NCBI RefSeq assembly: GCF_019145475.1
Contig: NZ_JAHTKI010000008.1
Span: 62,001 to 126,000, forward strand
Direction: 5' to 3'
DNA from: Pseudomonas botevensis
GTDB taxonomy: Bacteria > Pseudomonadota > Gammaproteobacteria > Pseudomonadales > Pseudomonadaceae
DNA: 64,000 nucleotides
Positions 18,013-26,967 of this stretch are shown here, one piece after another. The first letter of the stretch is position 1; each line of letters begins with the position of its first letter. Below the pieces are notes generated by a model that was not told the origin of the DNA, searched no databases, and saw nothing but the letters and a program-made list of their open reading frames with translations. The position numbers and the translations under genes are program-made.

Positions 18013-18858
18013 ATGAAGTTCGAAGGCACCCAGGCCTACGTTGCCACCGATGACCTGAAGCTGGCGGTCAACGCCGCCATCACGCTGGAGCGGCCGCTGC
18101 TGGTCAAGGGCGAGCCGGGCACCGGCAAGACCATGCTCGCCGAGCAACTGGCCGAATCGTTCGGCGCCAAGCTGATCACCTGGCACATCAAGTCCACCAC
18201 CAAGGCCCATCAGGGCCTGTACGAGTACGACGCGGTCAGCCGTCTGCGTGACTCGCAACTGGGCAATGAAAAAGTCCACGACGTGCGCAACTACCTGAAG
18301 AAGGGCAAGCTCTGGGAGGCTTTCGAGTCCGAGGAGCGGGTCATTCTGCTGATCGACGAAATCGACAAGGCCGACATCGAGTTCCCCAACGACCTGTTGC
18401 AGGAACTCGACAAGATGGAGTTCTACGTCTACGAGATCGACGAGACCATCAAGGCCAAAAAGCGCCCGATCATCATCATTACCTCCAACAACGAGAAAGA
18501 ACTGCCGGACGCGTTCCTGCGCCGCTGCTTCTTCCACTACATCGCTTTCCCCGACCGCACCACCCTGCAGAAAATCGTCGACGTGCACTATCCGGACATC
18601 AAGAAGGACCTGGTCAGCGAAGCGCTGGACGTGTTCTTTGATGTGCGCAAGGTGCCTGGGCTGAAGAAGAAGCCTTCGACCTCCGAACTGGTCGACTGGC
18701 TGAAACTGCTGATGGCCGACAACATCGGCGAAGCGGTGCTGCGCGAGCGCGATCCGACCAAGGCCATCCCGCCGCTGGCCGGCGCCCTGGTGAAAAACGA
18801 ACAGGACGTGCAACTGCTTGAGCGCCTGGCGTTCATGAGCCGTCGCGGCACCCGTTAA
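18013..18858 (+). CDS. MoxR-family AAA+ ATPase
   Basis: This is a 281-residue ATPase. Walker A GEPGTGKT lies at about residues 34-41, Walker B in VILLIDEIDKADIEFPNDLL, sensor 1 in IIITSNNEKELPDAFLRRC and sensor 2 near the C-terminus. MoxR proteins act as chaperones that insert cofactors or assemble complexes together with a von Willebrand factor A partner. Here the partner gene follows after 12 bp, so the two almost certainly form one operon. The client complex is not encoded nearby. Confidence 0.92.
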   Translation: MKFEGTQAYVATDDLKLAVNAAITLERPLLVKGEPGTGKTMLAEQLAESFGAKLITWHIKSTTKAHQGLYEYDAVSRLRDSQLGNEKVHDVRNYLKKGKLWEAFESEERVILLIDEIDKADIEFPNDLLQELDKMEFYVYEIDETIKAKKRPIIIITSNNEKELPDAFLRRCFFHYIAFPDRTTLQKIVDVHYPDIKKDLVSEALDVFFDVRKVPGLKKKPSTSELVDWLKLLMADNIGEAVLRERDPTKAIPPLAGALVKNEQDVQLLERLAFMSRRGTR

Positions 18859-18870
18859 GAGGCTGAAGCC

Positions 18871-20049
18871 ATGTTGCTCAACCTGTTCAATGAAATGCGC
18901 GCCGCCAAGGTGCCGGTGTCGGTGCGCGAGCTGCTCGACCTGATCAACGCGCTGAAACAGCGCGTGACCTTCGCCGATATGGACGAGTTTTACTACTTGT
19001 CCCGGGCGATTCTGGTGAAGGACGAACGGCATTTCGACAAGTTCGACCGCGCCTTCGGGGCCTACTTCAATGGCCTGGAAAAACTCGACGATCACCTGCA
19101 GGCGCTGATTCCCGAGGACTGGCTGCGCAAGGAATTCGAACGCTCGCTGACCGATGAAGAACGCGCGCAGATCCAGTCCCTCGGCGGGCTGGACAAGCTG
19201 ATCGAAGAGTTCAAGAAACGCCTGGAAGAACAAAAGGAACGCCACGCCGGCGGCAACAAATGGATTGGCACCGGCGGCACCAGCCCGTTCGGCTCCGGCG
19301 GTTTCAACCCGGAAGGCATCCGGGTCGGCGATGCCGGCAAGCGCCAGGGCAAAGCGGTGAAAGTCTGGGATCAGCGCGAGTACAAGAACCTCGACGACTC
19401 GGTGGAGCTAGGCACCCGCAACATCAAGGTCGCCCTGCGCCGCCTGCGCAAATTCGCCCGTCAGGGTGCAGCGGAAGAACTGGACATCGACGGCACCATC
19501 GACCACACCGCCAAGGATGCCGGCCTGCTCAACATCCAGATGCGTCCGGAACGGCGCAACACGGTGAAGCTGTTGCTGCTGTTCGACATCGGCGGCTCGA
19601 TGGACGCCCATGTGAAGATCTGCGAGGAACTATTCTCGGCCTGCAAGACCGAGTTCAAACACCTGGAGTATTTCTACTTCCACAACTTCATTTATGAGTC
19701 GGTGTGGAAGAACAACATGCGCCGCACCTCAGAGCGCACCTCGACCCAGGACCTGCTGCACAAGTACGGTGCCGACTACAAAGTGATCTTCATCGGCGAC
19801 GCGGCCATGGCGCCTTACGAAATCACCCAGGCCGGCGGCAGCGTCGAGCACTGGAACGAGGAGCCGGGTTACGTGTGGATGCAGCGCTTCATGGAGAAAT
19901 ACAAGAAGCTCATCTGGATCAACCCGTATCCGAAGGACACCTGGAGCTATACCTCCTCAACCAACATCGTGCGCGATCTGATCGAGGATCAGATGTATCC
20001 GCTGACGTTGCGTGGGCTGGAGGAAGGGATGCGCTTTCTGTCCAAGTAG
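18871..20049 (+). CDS. VWA domain protein (CoxE-like), MoxR partner
   Basis: This 392-residue protein has a helical N-terminal half and a C-terminal VWA domain (about 225-390). The MIDAS-like loop is LLLLFDIGGSMDAHVK, with Gly where the consensus DxSxS has its first Ser, so metal binding may be altered. A Gly-rich stretch (GGNKWIGTGGTSPFGSGG) separates the halves. Encoded directly after the MoxR ATPase, it probably acts as the adaptor that brings the ATPase to its client. There is no signal peptide, so it is cytoplasmic. Confidence 0.88.
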   Translation: MLLNLFNEMRAAKVPVSVRELLDLINALKQRVTFADMDEFYYLSRAILVKDERHFDKFDRAFGAYFNGLEKLDDHLQALIPEDWLRKEFERSLTDEERAQIQSLGGLDKLIEEFKKRLEEQKERHAGGNKWIGTGGTSPFGSGGFNPEGIRVGDAGKRQGKAVKVWDQREYKNLDDSVELGTRNIKVALRRLRKFARQGAAEELDIDGTIDHTAKDAGLLNIQMRPERRNTVKLLLLFDIGGSMDAHVKICEELFSACKTEFKHLEYFYFHNFIYESVWKNNMRRTSERTSTQDLLHKYGADYKVIFIGDAAMAPYEITQAGGSVEHWNEEPGYVWMQRFMEKYKKLIWINPYPKDTWSYTSSTNIVRDLIEDQMYPLTLRGLEEGMRFLSK

Positions 20050-20072
20050 ATAGGCGTCGCCAGTAATGGCCT

Positions 20073-20144
20073 CTTCGCGGGCAAGCCCGCTCCCACAGGG
20101 TTGTGAACAGCACACATCCTGTGGGAGCGGGCTTGCCCGCGAAG
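20073..20144. repeat. REP pair, 27-bp perfect inverted repeat
   Basis: The arms 20073-20099 and 20118-20144 are perfectly complementary over 27 bp and each holds the Pseudomonas REP core GCGGGCAAGCCCGC followed by TCCCACAGG. They fill the gap between convergent genes and probably stop transcription from both sides. Confidence 0.85.
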
Positions 20145-20147
20145 CTT

Positions 20148-21071
20148 TTATCGGTCGATAAAGCGCTGCAGATACTCGACTTGCTCCCGGTGCGCCACCT
20201 CCTGCACCACCGGTTTCAAGCGCACCTGCGTCCCCGGCAGACACTGCGCCAGCCGCGCCAGTGCCAAGGGCGTCAACGCCCCCAATCGCGGATAGCCGCC
20301 GATGGTCTGCCGATCATTGAGCAACACAATCGGCTGCCCGTCCGGCGGCACCTGCACCGCCCCCAGCGGGATGCCCTCGGAAATCATCGGCCGGCCCTGA
20401 TACTGCAACGCCGTGCCCAGCAGCCGAATGCCCATGCGGTCGGCGCGGCTGTCCAGAGTCCATGGGCTGTTGAACACATCGAACAGACTCTGCCCGCTGA
20501 ACTCGCCGATCTGCGCCCCCAGTACCAGATCCAGCGGCGTATCGAGCCGCAGATCCGGACGATGCTGCGCCGGCACTTCGCGCACCAGCAGGGTTTCCCC
20601 CTGATAACTCAGGGTCGCGCCCTTGGCCAGTGGCACGCCCCTGCCATCGAGTCCACCGAGTTCCTCCCGCACCACCGTGGCGCTGCTGCCCAACACCTGC
20701 GGCGCACTGAAGCCACCGGGCGCCGCCAGATAGGCCCGCGCGCCGAGCAATGGCTGGGTGAACTGCAAGGTCTGCCCTTTGCGCAACTTGAAACTGCGCC
20801 ACGGCGCCAACACCTCGCCGTCGATCCGCGCGCCGAGATCCGCCCCGGCCAAGGCCAGCAGGCAATCCTCTTCGGCCACCACAGTGAATCCGCCGAGGGT
20901 GATTTCGATCACCGGCAGATTCAGCCCGTTGCCCAGTAGCCAGTTGGCCCAGGCCATCGAGCGCCAGTCCGCCGCGCCGCCCTGGGTCACGCCCAGGTGC
21001 CGCACACCGAAGCGTCCGGCGTCCTGCAACAGGCACAGCGGCGTACTTGCTTCAATCGTCAGTCGGCTCAT
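20148..21071 (-). CDS. pxpC: 5-oxoprolinase subunit C
   Basis: This 307-residue protein of the biotin-dependent-carboxylase-like (KipA, AHS2) family has LQDAGRFGVRHLGVTQGGAA near the N-terminus and ILLNDRQTIGGYPRLGAL toward the end. With PxpA and PxpB it forms the ATP-dependent enzyme that opens 5-oxoproline to glutamate, removing a damage product of glutamine and glutamate. The start overlaps the pxpB stop by ATGA, giving tight translational coupling. Confidence 0.93.
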   Translation of the reverse strand: MSRLTIEASTPLCLLQDAGRFGVRHLGVTQGGAADWRSMAWANWLLGNGLNLPVIEITLGGFTVVAEEDCLLALAGADLGARIDGEVLAPWRSFKLRKGQTLQFTQPLLGARAYLAAPGGFSAPQVLGSSATVVREELGGLDGRGVPLAKGATLSYQGETLLVREVPAQHRPDLRLDTPLDLVLGAQIGEFSGQSLFDVFNSPWTLDSRADRMGIRLLGTALQYQGRPMISEGIPLGAVQVPPDGQPIVLLNDRQTIGGYPRLGALTPLALARLAQCLPGTQVRLKPVVQEVAHREQVEYLQRFIDR

Positions 21072-21772
21072 GCCAGCGCCTCCAGAGGCGTGTCGTCACC
21101 GCCGAGATTGATGAATTCGGCATGGCTCACCGCCTCGAAACGCACGGTGTCGCCGGGCTGCATCAGGCTGTAGCCCTCTCGATTACGGTCGAACAGTCTG
21201 GCCGGTGTACGACCGATCAGGTTCCAGCCACCGGGCGATACCACCGGGTACGCGGCGGTCTGACGCTCGGCGATACCGACGCTGCCAGCGGCGACTTTCT
21301 TGCGCGGGGTGTTCAAACGCGGCGCCGCCAGGACCTCTTCCACCAGCCCCATGAAGGCAAAGCCCGGTGCGAACCCGAGGGCGAATACCTGATATTCCCG
21401 GGCGCTGTGGCGGCGGATCACCTCCTCCACCGCCAGCCCGCTGCGCCGAGACAACAGGCTCAGTTCCGGGCCGACACTCAGGTCGTACCAGACCGGCAGC
21501 ACATGGCACTGGCCGCCGGTGCGCGCATTCGGCGACAGATCGATCAGCGCCTCGGCGATCAACTCCCGGGCCTGATTCGGGTTCAGCGCCGTCAGGTCGT
21601 AATGCACCATCAACGTTGTGTAGGACGGCACCAGATCGATCAGATGCGCGCCGAACGCTGCGCGCAATCGCTCGCTGGCGGCAAGCATCCACGGCATGTT
21701 CGCTTCGGCGATTTCGTCGAACAGGCGCAGCATCAGGCAATCCAGCGCCACCACTTCCACCCGCGGATTCAT
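21068..21772 (-). CDS. pxpB: 5-oxoprolinase subunit B
   Basis: This 234-residue KipI/AHS1-family protein carries the family motifs [36 protein letters not shown] and [15 protein letters not shown]. It couples ATP hydrolysis to oxoproline opening together with PxpC. The start at 21772 was chosen because it makes an ATGA overlap with the pxpA stop and because upstream residues in the open frame look non-coding. Confidence 0.93.
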   Translation of the reverse strand: MNPRVEVVALDCLMLRLFDEIAEANMPWMLAASERLRAAFGAHLIDLVPSYTTLMVHYDLTALNPNQARELIAEALIDLSPNARTGGQCHVLPVWYDLSVGPELSLLSRRSGLAVEEVIRRHSAREYQVFALGFAPGFAFMGLVEEVLAAPRLNTPRKKVAAGSVGIAERQTAAYPVVSPGGWNLIGRTPARLFDRNREGYSLMQPGDTVRFEAVSHAEFINLGGDDTPLEALA

Positions 21773-22521
21773 GCGCCACCCTGCTCGTTCAAGGCCTGAC
21801 GAATGCGCTGTACGGCGGCGACCGAACTGGCATTGTCGCCATGCACGCACAGGGTATTGGCTTGCAGATGCAGGGCGCTGCCGTCGCTGGCGGTGAGGTT
21901 GTCGCCACGGGCGATGGTCAGCGCCTGCCCGATGATGGTTTGCGGATCGTGATGCACGGCGCCCGGCAGTTGCCGCGACACCAGCCGGCCAGCACTGTCG
22001 TAGGCGCGATCGGCGAACGCTTCGAACCACAAAGTCACGCCGTATTCGTCACCCAGTTGCTGGGCCGGTGCGTTGTCGCGGGTCGCCATCAGCATCAGCG
22101 GCAACGTGCGGTCATAGGCCGCGACGGCCTGGATCACCGCGCGCAGTTGCGCCGGGTTGGCCATCATGTCGTTGTACATCGCGCCATGGGGTTTGACGTA
22201 GCTGACCCGCCCCCCCTGGGCGCGGCAGATGCCGTCGAGGGCGCCGATCTGGTAATGCAGGATGTCTTGCAGTTCCTGGGCGGTGTAGGCCATGGAACGT
22301 CGGCCGAAGCCGACCAGATCCTGATAGGCCGGATGCGCGCCGATCTGCACGCCATGACTCAGGGCCAGGCTGACCGTCTTGCGCATGATGCTCGGGTCAC
22401 CCGCGTGGAAACCGCAGGCGATATTGGCGCAATCGATGAAGGGCATGACCTCCGCATCCAGACCCATGGTCCAGTTGCCGAAGCTCTCGCCAATGTCGCA
22501 GTTCAATAGCAGGCGGCTCAC
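21769..22521 (-). CDS. pxpA: 5-oxoprolinase subunit A (LamB/YcsF family)
   Basis: This 250-residue protein starts [16 protein letters not shown], with the conserved N-D-x-GE of the LamB/YcsF family, and contains [12 protein letters not shown] and [14 protein letters not shown]. It supplies part of the active site of the 5-oxoprolinase. The start is GTG at 22521, eight bases after AGGAG; a GTG at 22530 sits too close to that site. It follows the MFS gene by 63 bp and begins the three-gene pxp overlap chain. Confidence 0.93.
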   Translation of the reverse strand: MSRLLLNCDIGESFGNWTMGLDAEVMPFIDCANIACGFHAGDPSIMRKTVSLALSHGVQIGAHPAYQDLVGFGRRSMAYTAQELQDILHYQIGALDGICRAQGGRVSYVKPHGAMYNDMMANPAQLRAVIQAVAAYDRTLPLMLMATRDNAPAQQLGDEYGVTLWFEAFADRAYDSAGRLVSRQLPGAVHHDPQTIIGQALTIARGDNLTASDGSALHLQANTLCVHGDNASSVAAVQRIRQALNEQGGA

Positions 22522-22584
22522 GGTGAACACTCCTGTAGATTCGTGTCTCTTTTGCTGTAGGACGTTTGCCCCGCAGGTTATCAG

Positions 22585-23871
22585 TTACCGCGCATCGAGT
22601 TGCTTGCCACGGGTTTCCGGCAGGCTCAGCGCCGCGAGAATCACCACCCCGTAGGACACCGCCGCAAAGGCGCCGATGCCGACACTCAGCGGGACTTTCT
22701 GGCTGAGCAGGCCGATCAGCAGCGGAAACAACGCCGCCAGCGCCCGGCCGACGTTGTAGCAAAAGCCTTGGCCCGAGCCGCGAATCCGCGTCGGAAACAG
22801 CTCGGTGAGGAACGCGCCCATGCCGCTGAAGATCCCCGAAGCGAAGAAGCCCAGCGGGAACCCGAGCCACAGCATCACGCCATTGCTGACCGGCAGTTGG
22901 GTGTAGAGCAGAACGATGGTGAACGAACCGACGGCGAACAGGATGAAGTTCTTCTTGCGCCCCAGCAGGTCGGTCAGATACGCGCTGATGACGTAACCGA
23001 CGTAGGAACCGACGATCACCATCGCCAGATAACCGCCGGTGCCGAGTACGCTCAAGCCGCGTTCGTTCTTCAGAAAGGTCGGCAGCCAGGACGTGATCGC
23101 GTAGTAGCCACCCAGCGCACCGGTGGTCAGCAATGACGCGCGAATCGTGGTGAAGAGCATGCCGGGAGCGAAGATCTCGTAGAACTTCGCTGGATTCTCC
23201 GGGGTTTGCCGGGCCTTGGCTTCGCGGTAGATCTCCGGGTCTTTCACCAGACGCCGCACGAAAATCACGAAAATGGCCGGAACGATGCCGAGGATGAACA
23301 GCGCACGCCAGGCGTCTTCCGGCGGCAAAACCGAGAACAGCAGCGCATACAGAATCGCCGTCAGCCCCCAACCGATGGCCCAGCCCGATTGCACCATCCC
23401 TACCGCTTTGCCGCGATCCTTGGCGCGGATCACTTCGCCGATCAGTACCGCGCCGGCGGTCCACTCACCGCCGAAACCAAAGCCCATCAGGGTCCGGGCG
23501 ATCAGCAATTGTTCGTAGTTCTGGGCGAAACCGCAGAGGAAGGTGAAGAAGGCGAACCACAGCACCGTCAGTTGCAGGGTGCGCACACGACCGATGCGGT
23601 CGGAGAGAATCCCCGCGACCCAGCCGCCGATGGCCGAGGCGATCAGGGTGCTGGTGTGGATCAGCCCGGCCTGACCAGTGGTGATGCCCCACATCGCAAT
23701 CAGGGTCGGCACCACAAAGCTGAGCATCTGGGTGTCCATGCCGTCCAGGCCATAGCCGATCTTGCAGCTCCAGAAGGTGCGGCGCTCCTGCTGATTGATA
23801 TTGCGATACCAGTCGAACGGCCCGGGACGCGCCGAAGCCTTGGGTAAATCGAGGGTGTCGGGAGCAATCAT
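22585..23871 (-). CDS. MFS transporter in 5-oxoproline operon
   Basis: This 428-residue major-facilitator protein has twelve predicted helices, a cytoplasmic N-terminus of about 40 residues, the loop 2-3 motif GILSDRIGRVRTL and its repeat TDLLGRKKNF. It resembles the sugar/aromatic-acid:H+ symporter branch (AAHS/SHS type). Because it leads the pxpABC operon, it probably imports 5-oxoproline or a related compound; this is an inference from context. GGAG lies upstream of the ATG. A LysR gene is divergent 145 bp away. Confidence 0.85.
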   Translation of the reverse strand: MIAPDTLDLPKASARPGPFDWYRNINQQERRTFWSCKIGYGLDGMDTQMLSFVVPTLIAMWGITTGQAGLIHTSTLIASAIGGWVAGILSDRIGRVRTLQLTVLWFAFFTFLCGFAQNYEQLLIARTLMGFGFGGEWTAGAVLIGEVIRAKDRGKAVGMVQSGWAIGWGLTAILYALLFSVLPPEDAWRALFILGIVPAIFVIFVRRLVKDPEIYREAKARQTPENPAKFYEIFAPGMLFTTIRASLLTTGALGGYYAITSWLPTFLKNERGLSVLGTGGYLAMVIVGSYVGYVISAYLTDLLGRKKNFILFAVGSFTIVLLYTQLPVSNGVMLWLGFPLGFFASGIFSGMGAFLTELFPTRIRGSGQGFCYNVGRALAALFPLLIGLLSQKVPLSVGIGAFAAVSYGVVILAALSLPETRGKQLDAR

Positions 23872-24016
23872 GGCAAATCTCCGCGGTTTTTATTGGTCTT
23901 GTTCGTAGCTCCGACGACGCCTATCGTGGGAGCCGGATGCGTCGATTTTTGGGCGCGCAGCCCGGCGGCGTCCAACGAATAAAAACCCGCCCAAGACATA
24001 AGAAAAATTTGTTGCC

Positions 24017-24928
24017 ATGAACCTGAAGTTTCTCGAAACCTTTGTCTGGGTCGCCCGGTTGAAGAATTTTCGCCTGACCGCCGACAAGCTCTTCACCACC
24101 CAGGCGTCGATTTCCAGCCGTATCGCCGTGCTCGAAAGCGAGCTTGGGGTGAAGCTGTTTCTGCGTGATTCCCGAGGCGTCAGCCTGACGCCGGAAGGGT
24201 TGAAAGTGCTGGAATACGCCGAGCAGATGCTCGACACGATGCAGGCGCTGAAACAGTCAATCGAGACCCGCTCAAGCAAGGTCGGGCGGGTGCGGATCGG
24301 GGTGATGGACACGGTGATCCACACCTGGCTCAGCCCGCTGGTGGCGCAGATGACCGATTTGTATCCACGGGTGGAAATCGAATTGGTGGCGGATACGTCG
24401 CTGAACCTCTGCGATCAGCTGCAAAAAGGCTTTCTCGACCTGATCCTGCAAACCGATCTGGTGCGCCATGAAAGTGTGCGCAGCCTGGAGCTGGCCAGCC
24501 ATCCGATCGGCTGGATCGTCGCCAGTAGCTCGATCTACAACCGCGACTACGCCAGCCTCGCCGATCTGGCCCGGGAGCGGATCATCACTTACTCGAAAAA
24601 CTCCCGTCCGCATCAGGACATCCTCGCGCTGATGCAGGCCCACGGCGTGCTGGCGCCACGGCTGAACTGCGTGAATTCGGTGTCGGCGATTACCCGGCTG
24701 TTGCGCGACGGCTTCGGGATCGGCGCCTTGCCACCAGTGCTGGTGGCCGAAGAACTGGCGCGAGGTGAACTGACATTGCTGGATCTCGATCAACGGCCAC
24801 CGAACCTGCAAGTGGTGGTGTCGTGGCGCACGGGTGTCGAGTGGGTCGAGGAAATCGTGACGCTGTGTCAGCAGGTGCTGGAGGGGTATGCGCGCAAGGT
24901 GGGCGAAAGCTACATCAGCCTGACCTGA
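24017..24928 (+). CDS. LysR-family regulator, divergent from MFS-pxp operon
   Basis: This 303-residue protein has an N-terminal winged HTH (residues 1-60, VARLKNFRLTADKLFTTQAS, then SSRIAVLESELGVKLF) and a LysR substrate-binding domain from about residue 90. Its position, back to back with the MFS-pxpABC operon, makes that operon the likely target and an oxoproline-related compound the likely effector; both are inferred. Its stop codon is built into the stem of the following terminator. Confidence 0.9.
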   Translation: MNLKFLETFVWVARLKNFRLTADKLFTTQASISSRIAVLESELGVKLFLRDSRGVSLTPEGLKVLEYAEQMLDTMQALKQSIETRSSKVGRVRIGVMDTVIHTWLSPLVAQMTDLYPRVEIELVADTSLNLCDQLQKGFLDLILQTDLVRHESVRSLELASHPIGWIVASSSIYNRDYASLADLARERIITYSKNSRPHQDILALMQAHGVLAPRLNCVNSVSAITRLLRDGFGIGALPPVLVAEELARGELTLLDLDQRPPNLQVVVSWRTGVEWVEEIVTLCQQVLEGYARKVGESYISLT

Positions 24929-24953
24929 TCGTTCCCACGCGCGGGAACGATCA
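24926..24953. terminator. Terminator hairpin between convergent genes
   Basis: A perfect 11-bp stem TGATCGTTCCC/GGGAACGATCA (24926-24936 against 24943-24953) with a 6-nt loop incorporates the LysR stop codon. The same GTTCCCACGC-type element is frequent at gene ends in Pseudomonas. Confidence 0.75.
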
Positions 24954-24967
24954 GCGGAGGGTTTCGG

Positions 24968-25510
24968 TTACAAGCCGCGCACATCCCGGTCTTCGATCGG
25001 CCGGCTCTGCCGCGCACGCTTGCCGCCAAGCACCACCCAGTCGATCAGACGGAACAGGCATTCGAGGCCGAACGACAACAGCATTGCGCCGCTCATGCCC
25101 CAGATCATCGCCTCTGGCGTCAGCAGGATCTGGTAGCTGTAGCCGTTCCAGGTTTCCTTGCGAATGTCCGGGTCGGCGGCCAGCACCACTTGCAGGAAGC
25201 GGATGTACCACGGGCCTTGCATGGCCTGGAACTGTTTATCCAGCGCGAGCTGGCGATTGAGCAAGGTACTCAGGCTGTCGGCGTCGCTGCGAAACACCGG
25301 GTCTTCGCTGGCACGGTAATGTGCGACCAGCGCCTGCAAATCACCTTTGAAGAACTGCTCGGCGGTGCCCTGGAAACCGCGCAAGCCGGTCTGGGCCTCG
25401 ATCAGATGCGCTTCGACCCGTTTCGCGTAATCGTTGATGAACCCCGGCACCTGGACACCGATCAACAGGCCCGCCGCAAACAACACCAGCCGTAGATAAC
25501 TGAGCAACAT
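24968..25510 (-). CDS. DUF2937 family membrane protein
   Basis: This 180-residue protein has an N-terminal membrane helix (LRLVLFAAGLLIGVQVPGF), a helical, presumably periplasmic region of about 90 residues, and a second helix at about 137-157 (MIWGMSGAMLLSFGLECL). It fits DUF2937, a family without known function. It is the last gene of a three-gene operon, 13 bp after the glutamine amidotransferase gene. Confidence 0.8.
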   Translation of the reverse strand: MLLSYLRLVLFAAGLLIGVQVPGFINDYAKRVEAHLIEAQTGLRGFQGTAEQFFKGDLQALVAHYRASEDPVFRSDADSLSTLLNRQLALDKQFQAMQGPWYIRFLQVVLAADPDIRKETWNGYSYQILLTPEAMIWGMSGAMLLSFGLECLFRLIDWVVLGGKRARQSRPIEDRDVRGL

Positions 25511-25523
25511 CGGGGAGAGATCC

Positions 25524-26300
25524 TTATTCGGTCGTGCCCTGGCTGACGCATTCGCCGCGTCGCCACAGGCTCCATTGGCCCGGCTCGTAGCGGGTCCAGG
25601 TTTCGTTTTCGGTCAAGGGTTCGGTGGCAATCACCGTGACCACGTCGTTGGGCGTGGTTTCGGCCTGGAAGTCGACGATCACATCGACATCCTTGAGTCG
25701 CGCCGGGCCGAACGGGGCACGGCGGGTGATCTGGGCCAGTTTGGTCGAGCAATAGCAGAACAGCCAGTCGCCGTCGCTGAGCAGGCAATTGAACACGCCT
25801 TTGCTGCGGTATTCGGCGCACGCGGCGACCAGGTCCGGCAGCAACACTTCGATGTCCACCGGCTCGGGAAACGCCGCCCTTACGCGATTGAGCAAATCGC
25901 AGAACGCCGCTTCGCTGTCGGTGTCGCCGACCGGGCGGTAGAAGCTCTTGATCGGTGTGAAGTCGGCGAGCTGGCCGTTGTGTGCAAAGCACCAGTTGCG
26001 GCCCCACAACTCGCGGACGAACGGATGGGTGTTGGACAGGCAGACCTTGCCGACGTTGGCCTGGCGAATGTGCCCGATCACCACTTCGCTCTTGATCGGG
26101 TAACGCTGGACCAGATTGGCCACTTCCGACTCGCTGCTGGCCGCCGGGTCCTGGAACAGGCGCAAGCCGCGACCTTCATAGAATGCAATGCCCCAGCCAT
26201 CGCGGTGCGGGCCGGTGCGACCGCCGCGCTGCATCAGCCCGGTGAAGCTGAACACGATGTCGGTCGGCACGTTGGCGCTCATGCCCAGTAATTCACACAT
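25524..26300 (-). CDS. Class II glutamine amidotransferase (YafJ-like)
   Basis: This 258-residue Ntn-type amidotransferase domain has Cys2 (MCELLGM) as the nucleophile after removal of Met1. It also has [29 protein letters not shown] and [10 protein letters not shown], typical of the GATase_6/YafJ group. It would release ammonia from glutamine or cleave a gamma-glutamyl amide; the acceptor is unknown. The start at 26300 is fixed by the need for Cys2. It lies between two small membrane-protein genes with gaps of 16 and 13 bp. Confidence 0.88.
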   Translation of the reverse strand: MCELLGMSANVPTDIVFSFTGLMQRGGRTGPHRDGWGIAFYEGRGLRLFQDPAASSESEVANLVQRYPIKSEVVIGHIRQANVGKVCLSNTHPFVRELWGRNWCFAHNGQLADFTPIKSFYRPVGDTDSEAAFCDLLNRVRAAFPEPVDIEVLLPDLVAACAEYRSKGVFNCLLSDGDWLFCYCSTKLAQITRRAPFGPARLKDVDVIVDFQAETTPNDVVTVIATEPLTENETWTRYEPGQWSLWRRGECVSQGTTE

Positions 26301-26316
26301 GTGCGGACTCTCGTGA

Positions 26317-26814
26317 TTACAGACGCGGCTCGACCCGCATGCGCTGCGGGTTGCTCGGCACTGGCGGGCGGCCGTAACGGTCATCCCCGGCACCGCCGAA
26401 CGGTTGATCGTCGTCCCGCTCCTCGACACGCGCCGCTGCACGGGCAGCCTCGGCCTTCTCCTTGCGCGCATTGGAAGCACGTTCGATAGGCAGGCGGATC
26501 AGCACGAACACCAGATACAGGCCCAAGGCGATCATGGCGTACATGAGCAGTTCGGAAATCGCGCGGAAGGCGTTGTTGCCGACCTTGAACGCCAGATCCA
26601 GCGCCGTGATGGCGACCGCCGGGGCGTATTTTTCCTTCACCGGGTCAATGATGGTCGGGCTGAACAGCAACACTGCCATCAATACACGCAGCGGCTCGCG
26701 CAGCCAGCGCCACATCCAGCGGGTCATCCGCATCCACACCAGCAGGCAGCCCAAAGCGGCGAAGGCGTAGAGGCCCCAGGCGATCAGATAGTCGTTCTCG
26801 GTCATGGTGTCCAT
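26317..26814 (-). CDS. Small membrane protein of unknown function
   Basis: This 165-residue protein has two clear membrane helices near the N-terminus and middle ([18 protein letters not shown], and [18 protein letters not shown]) with a shorter hydrophobic patch between ([13 protein letters not shown]). An acidic/basic C-terminal tail of about 45 residues ([19 protein letters not shown]) follows. Similar genes are sometimes labelled MFS, but two or three helices cannot form that fold. The start is uncertain between 26814 and 26805. It probably begins the operon with the amidotransferase and the DUF2937 gene. Confidence 0.7.
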   Translation of the reverse strand: MDTMTENDYLIAWGLYAFAALGCLLVWMRMTRWMWRWLREPLRVLMAVLLFSPTIIDPVKEKYAPAVAITALDLAFKVGNNAFRAISELLMYAMIALGLYLVFVLIRLPIERASNARKEKAEAARAAARVEERDDDQPFGGAGDDRYGRPPVPSNPQRMRVEPRL

Positions 26815-26967
26815 GGCAAGGCAGGCAAATAGGCGCTTATAGTAACGACTTTTCGCCCGCCAGGCTTGTCCCAATGCCAGTCGGTCCGGTGCAGCCCGCG
26901 CCCACAGGTTCGGTTGTGACCTCAAGATCCGCGAAACCCCATTTCAGTATTTGTCCGAGAGCCTTCC

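Noticed and set aside
26317..26814. Annotation of the small membrane protein as an MFS transporter
   Set aside because: Only two or three membrane helices are present, and there are no MFS motifs.
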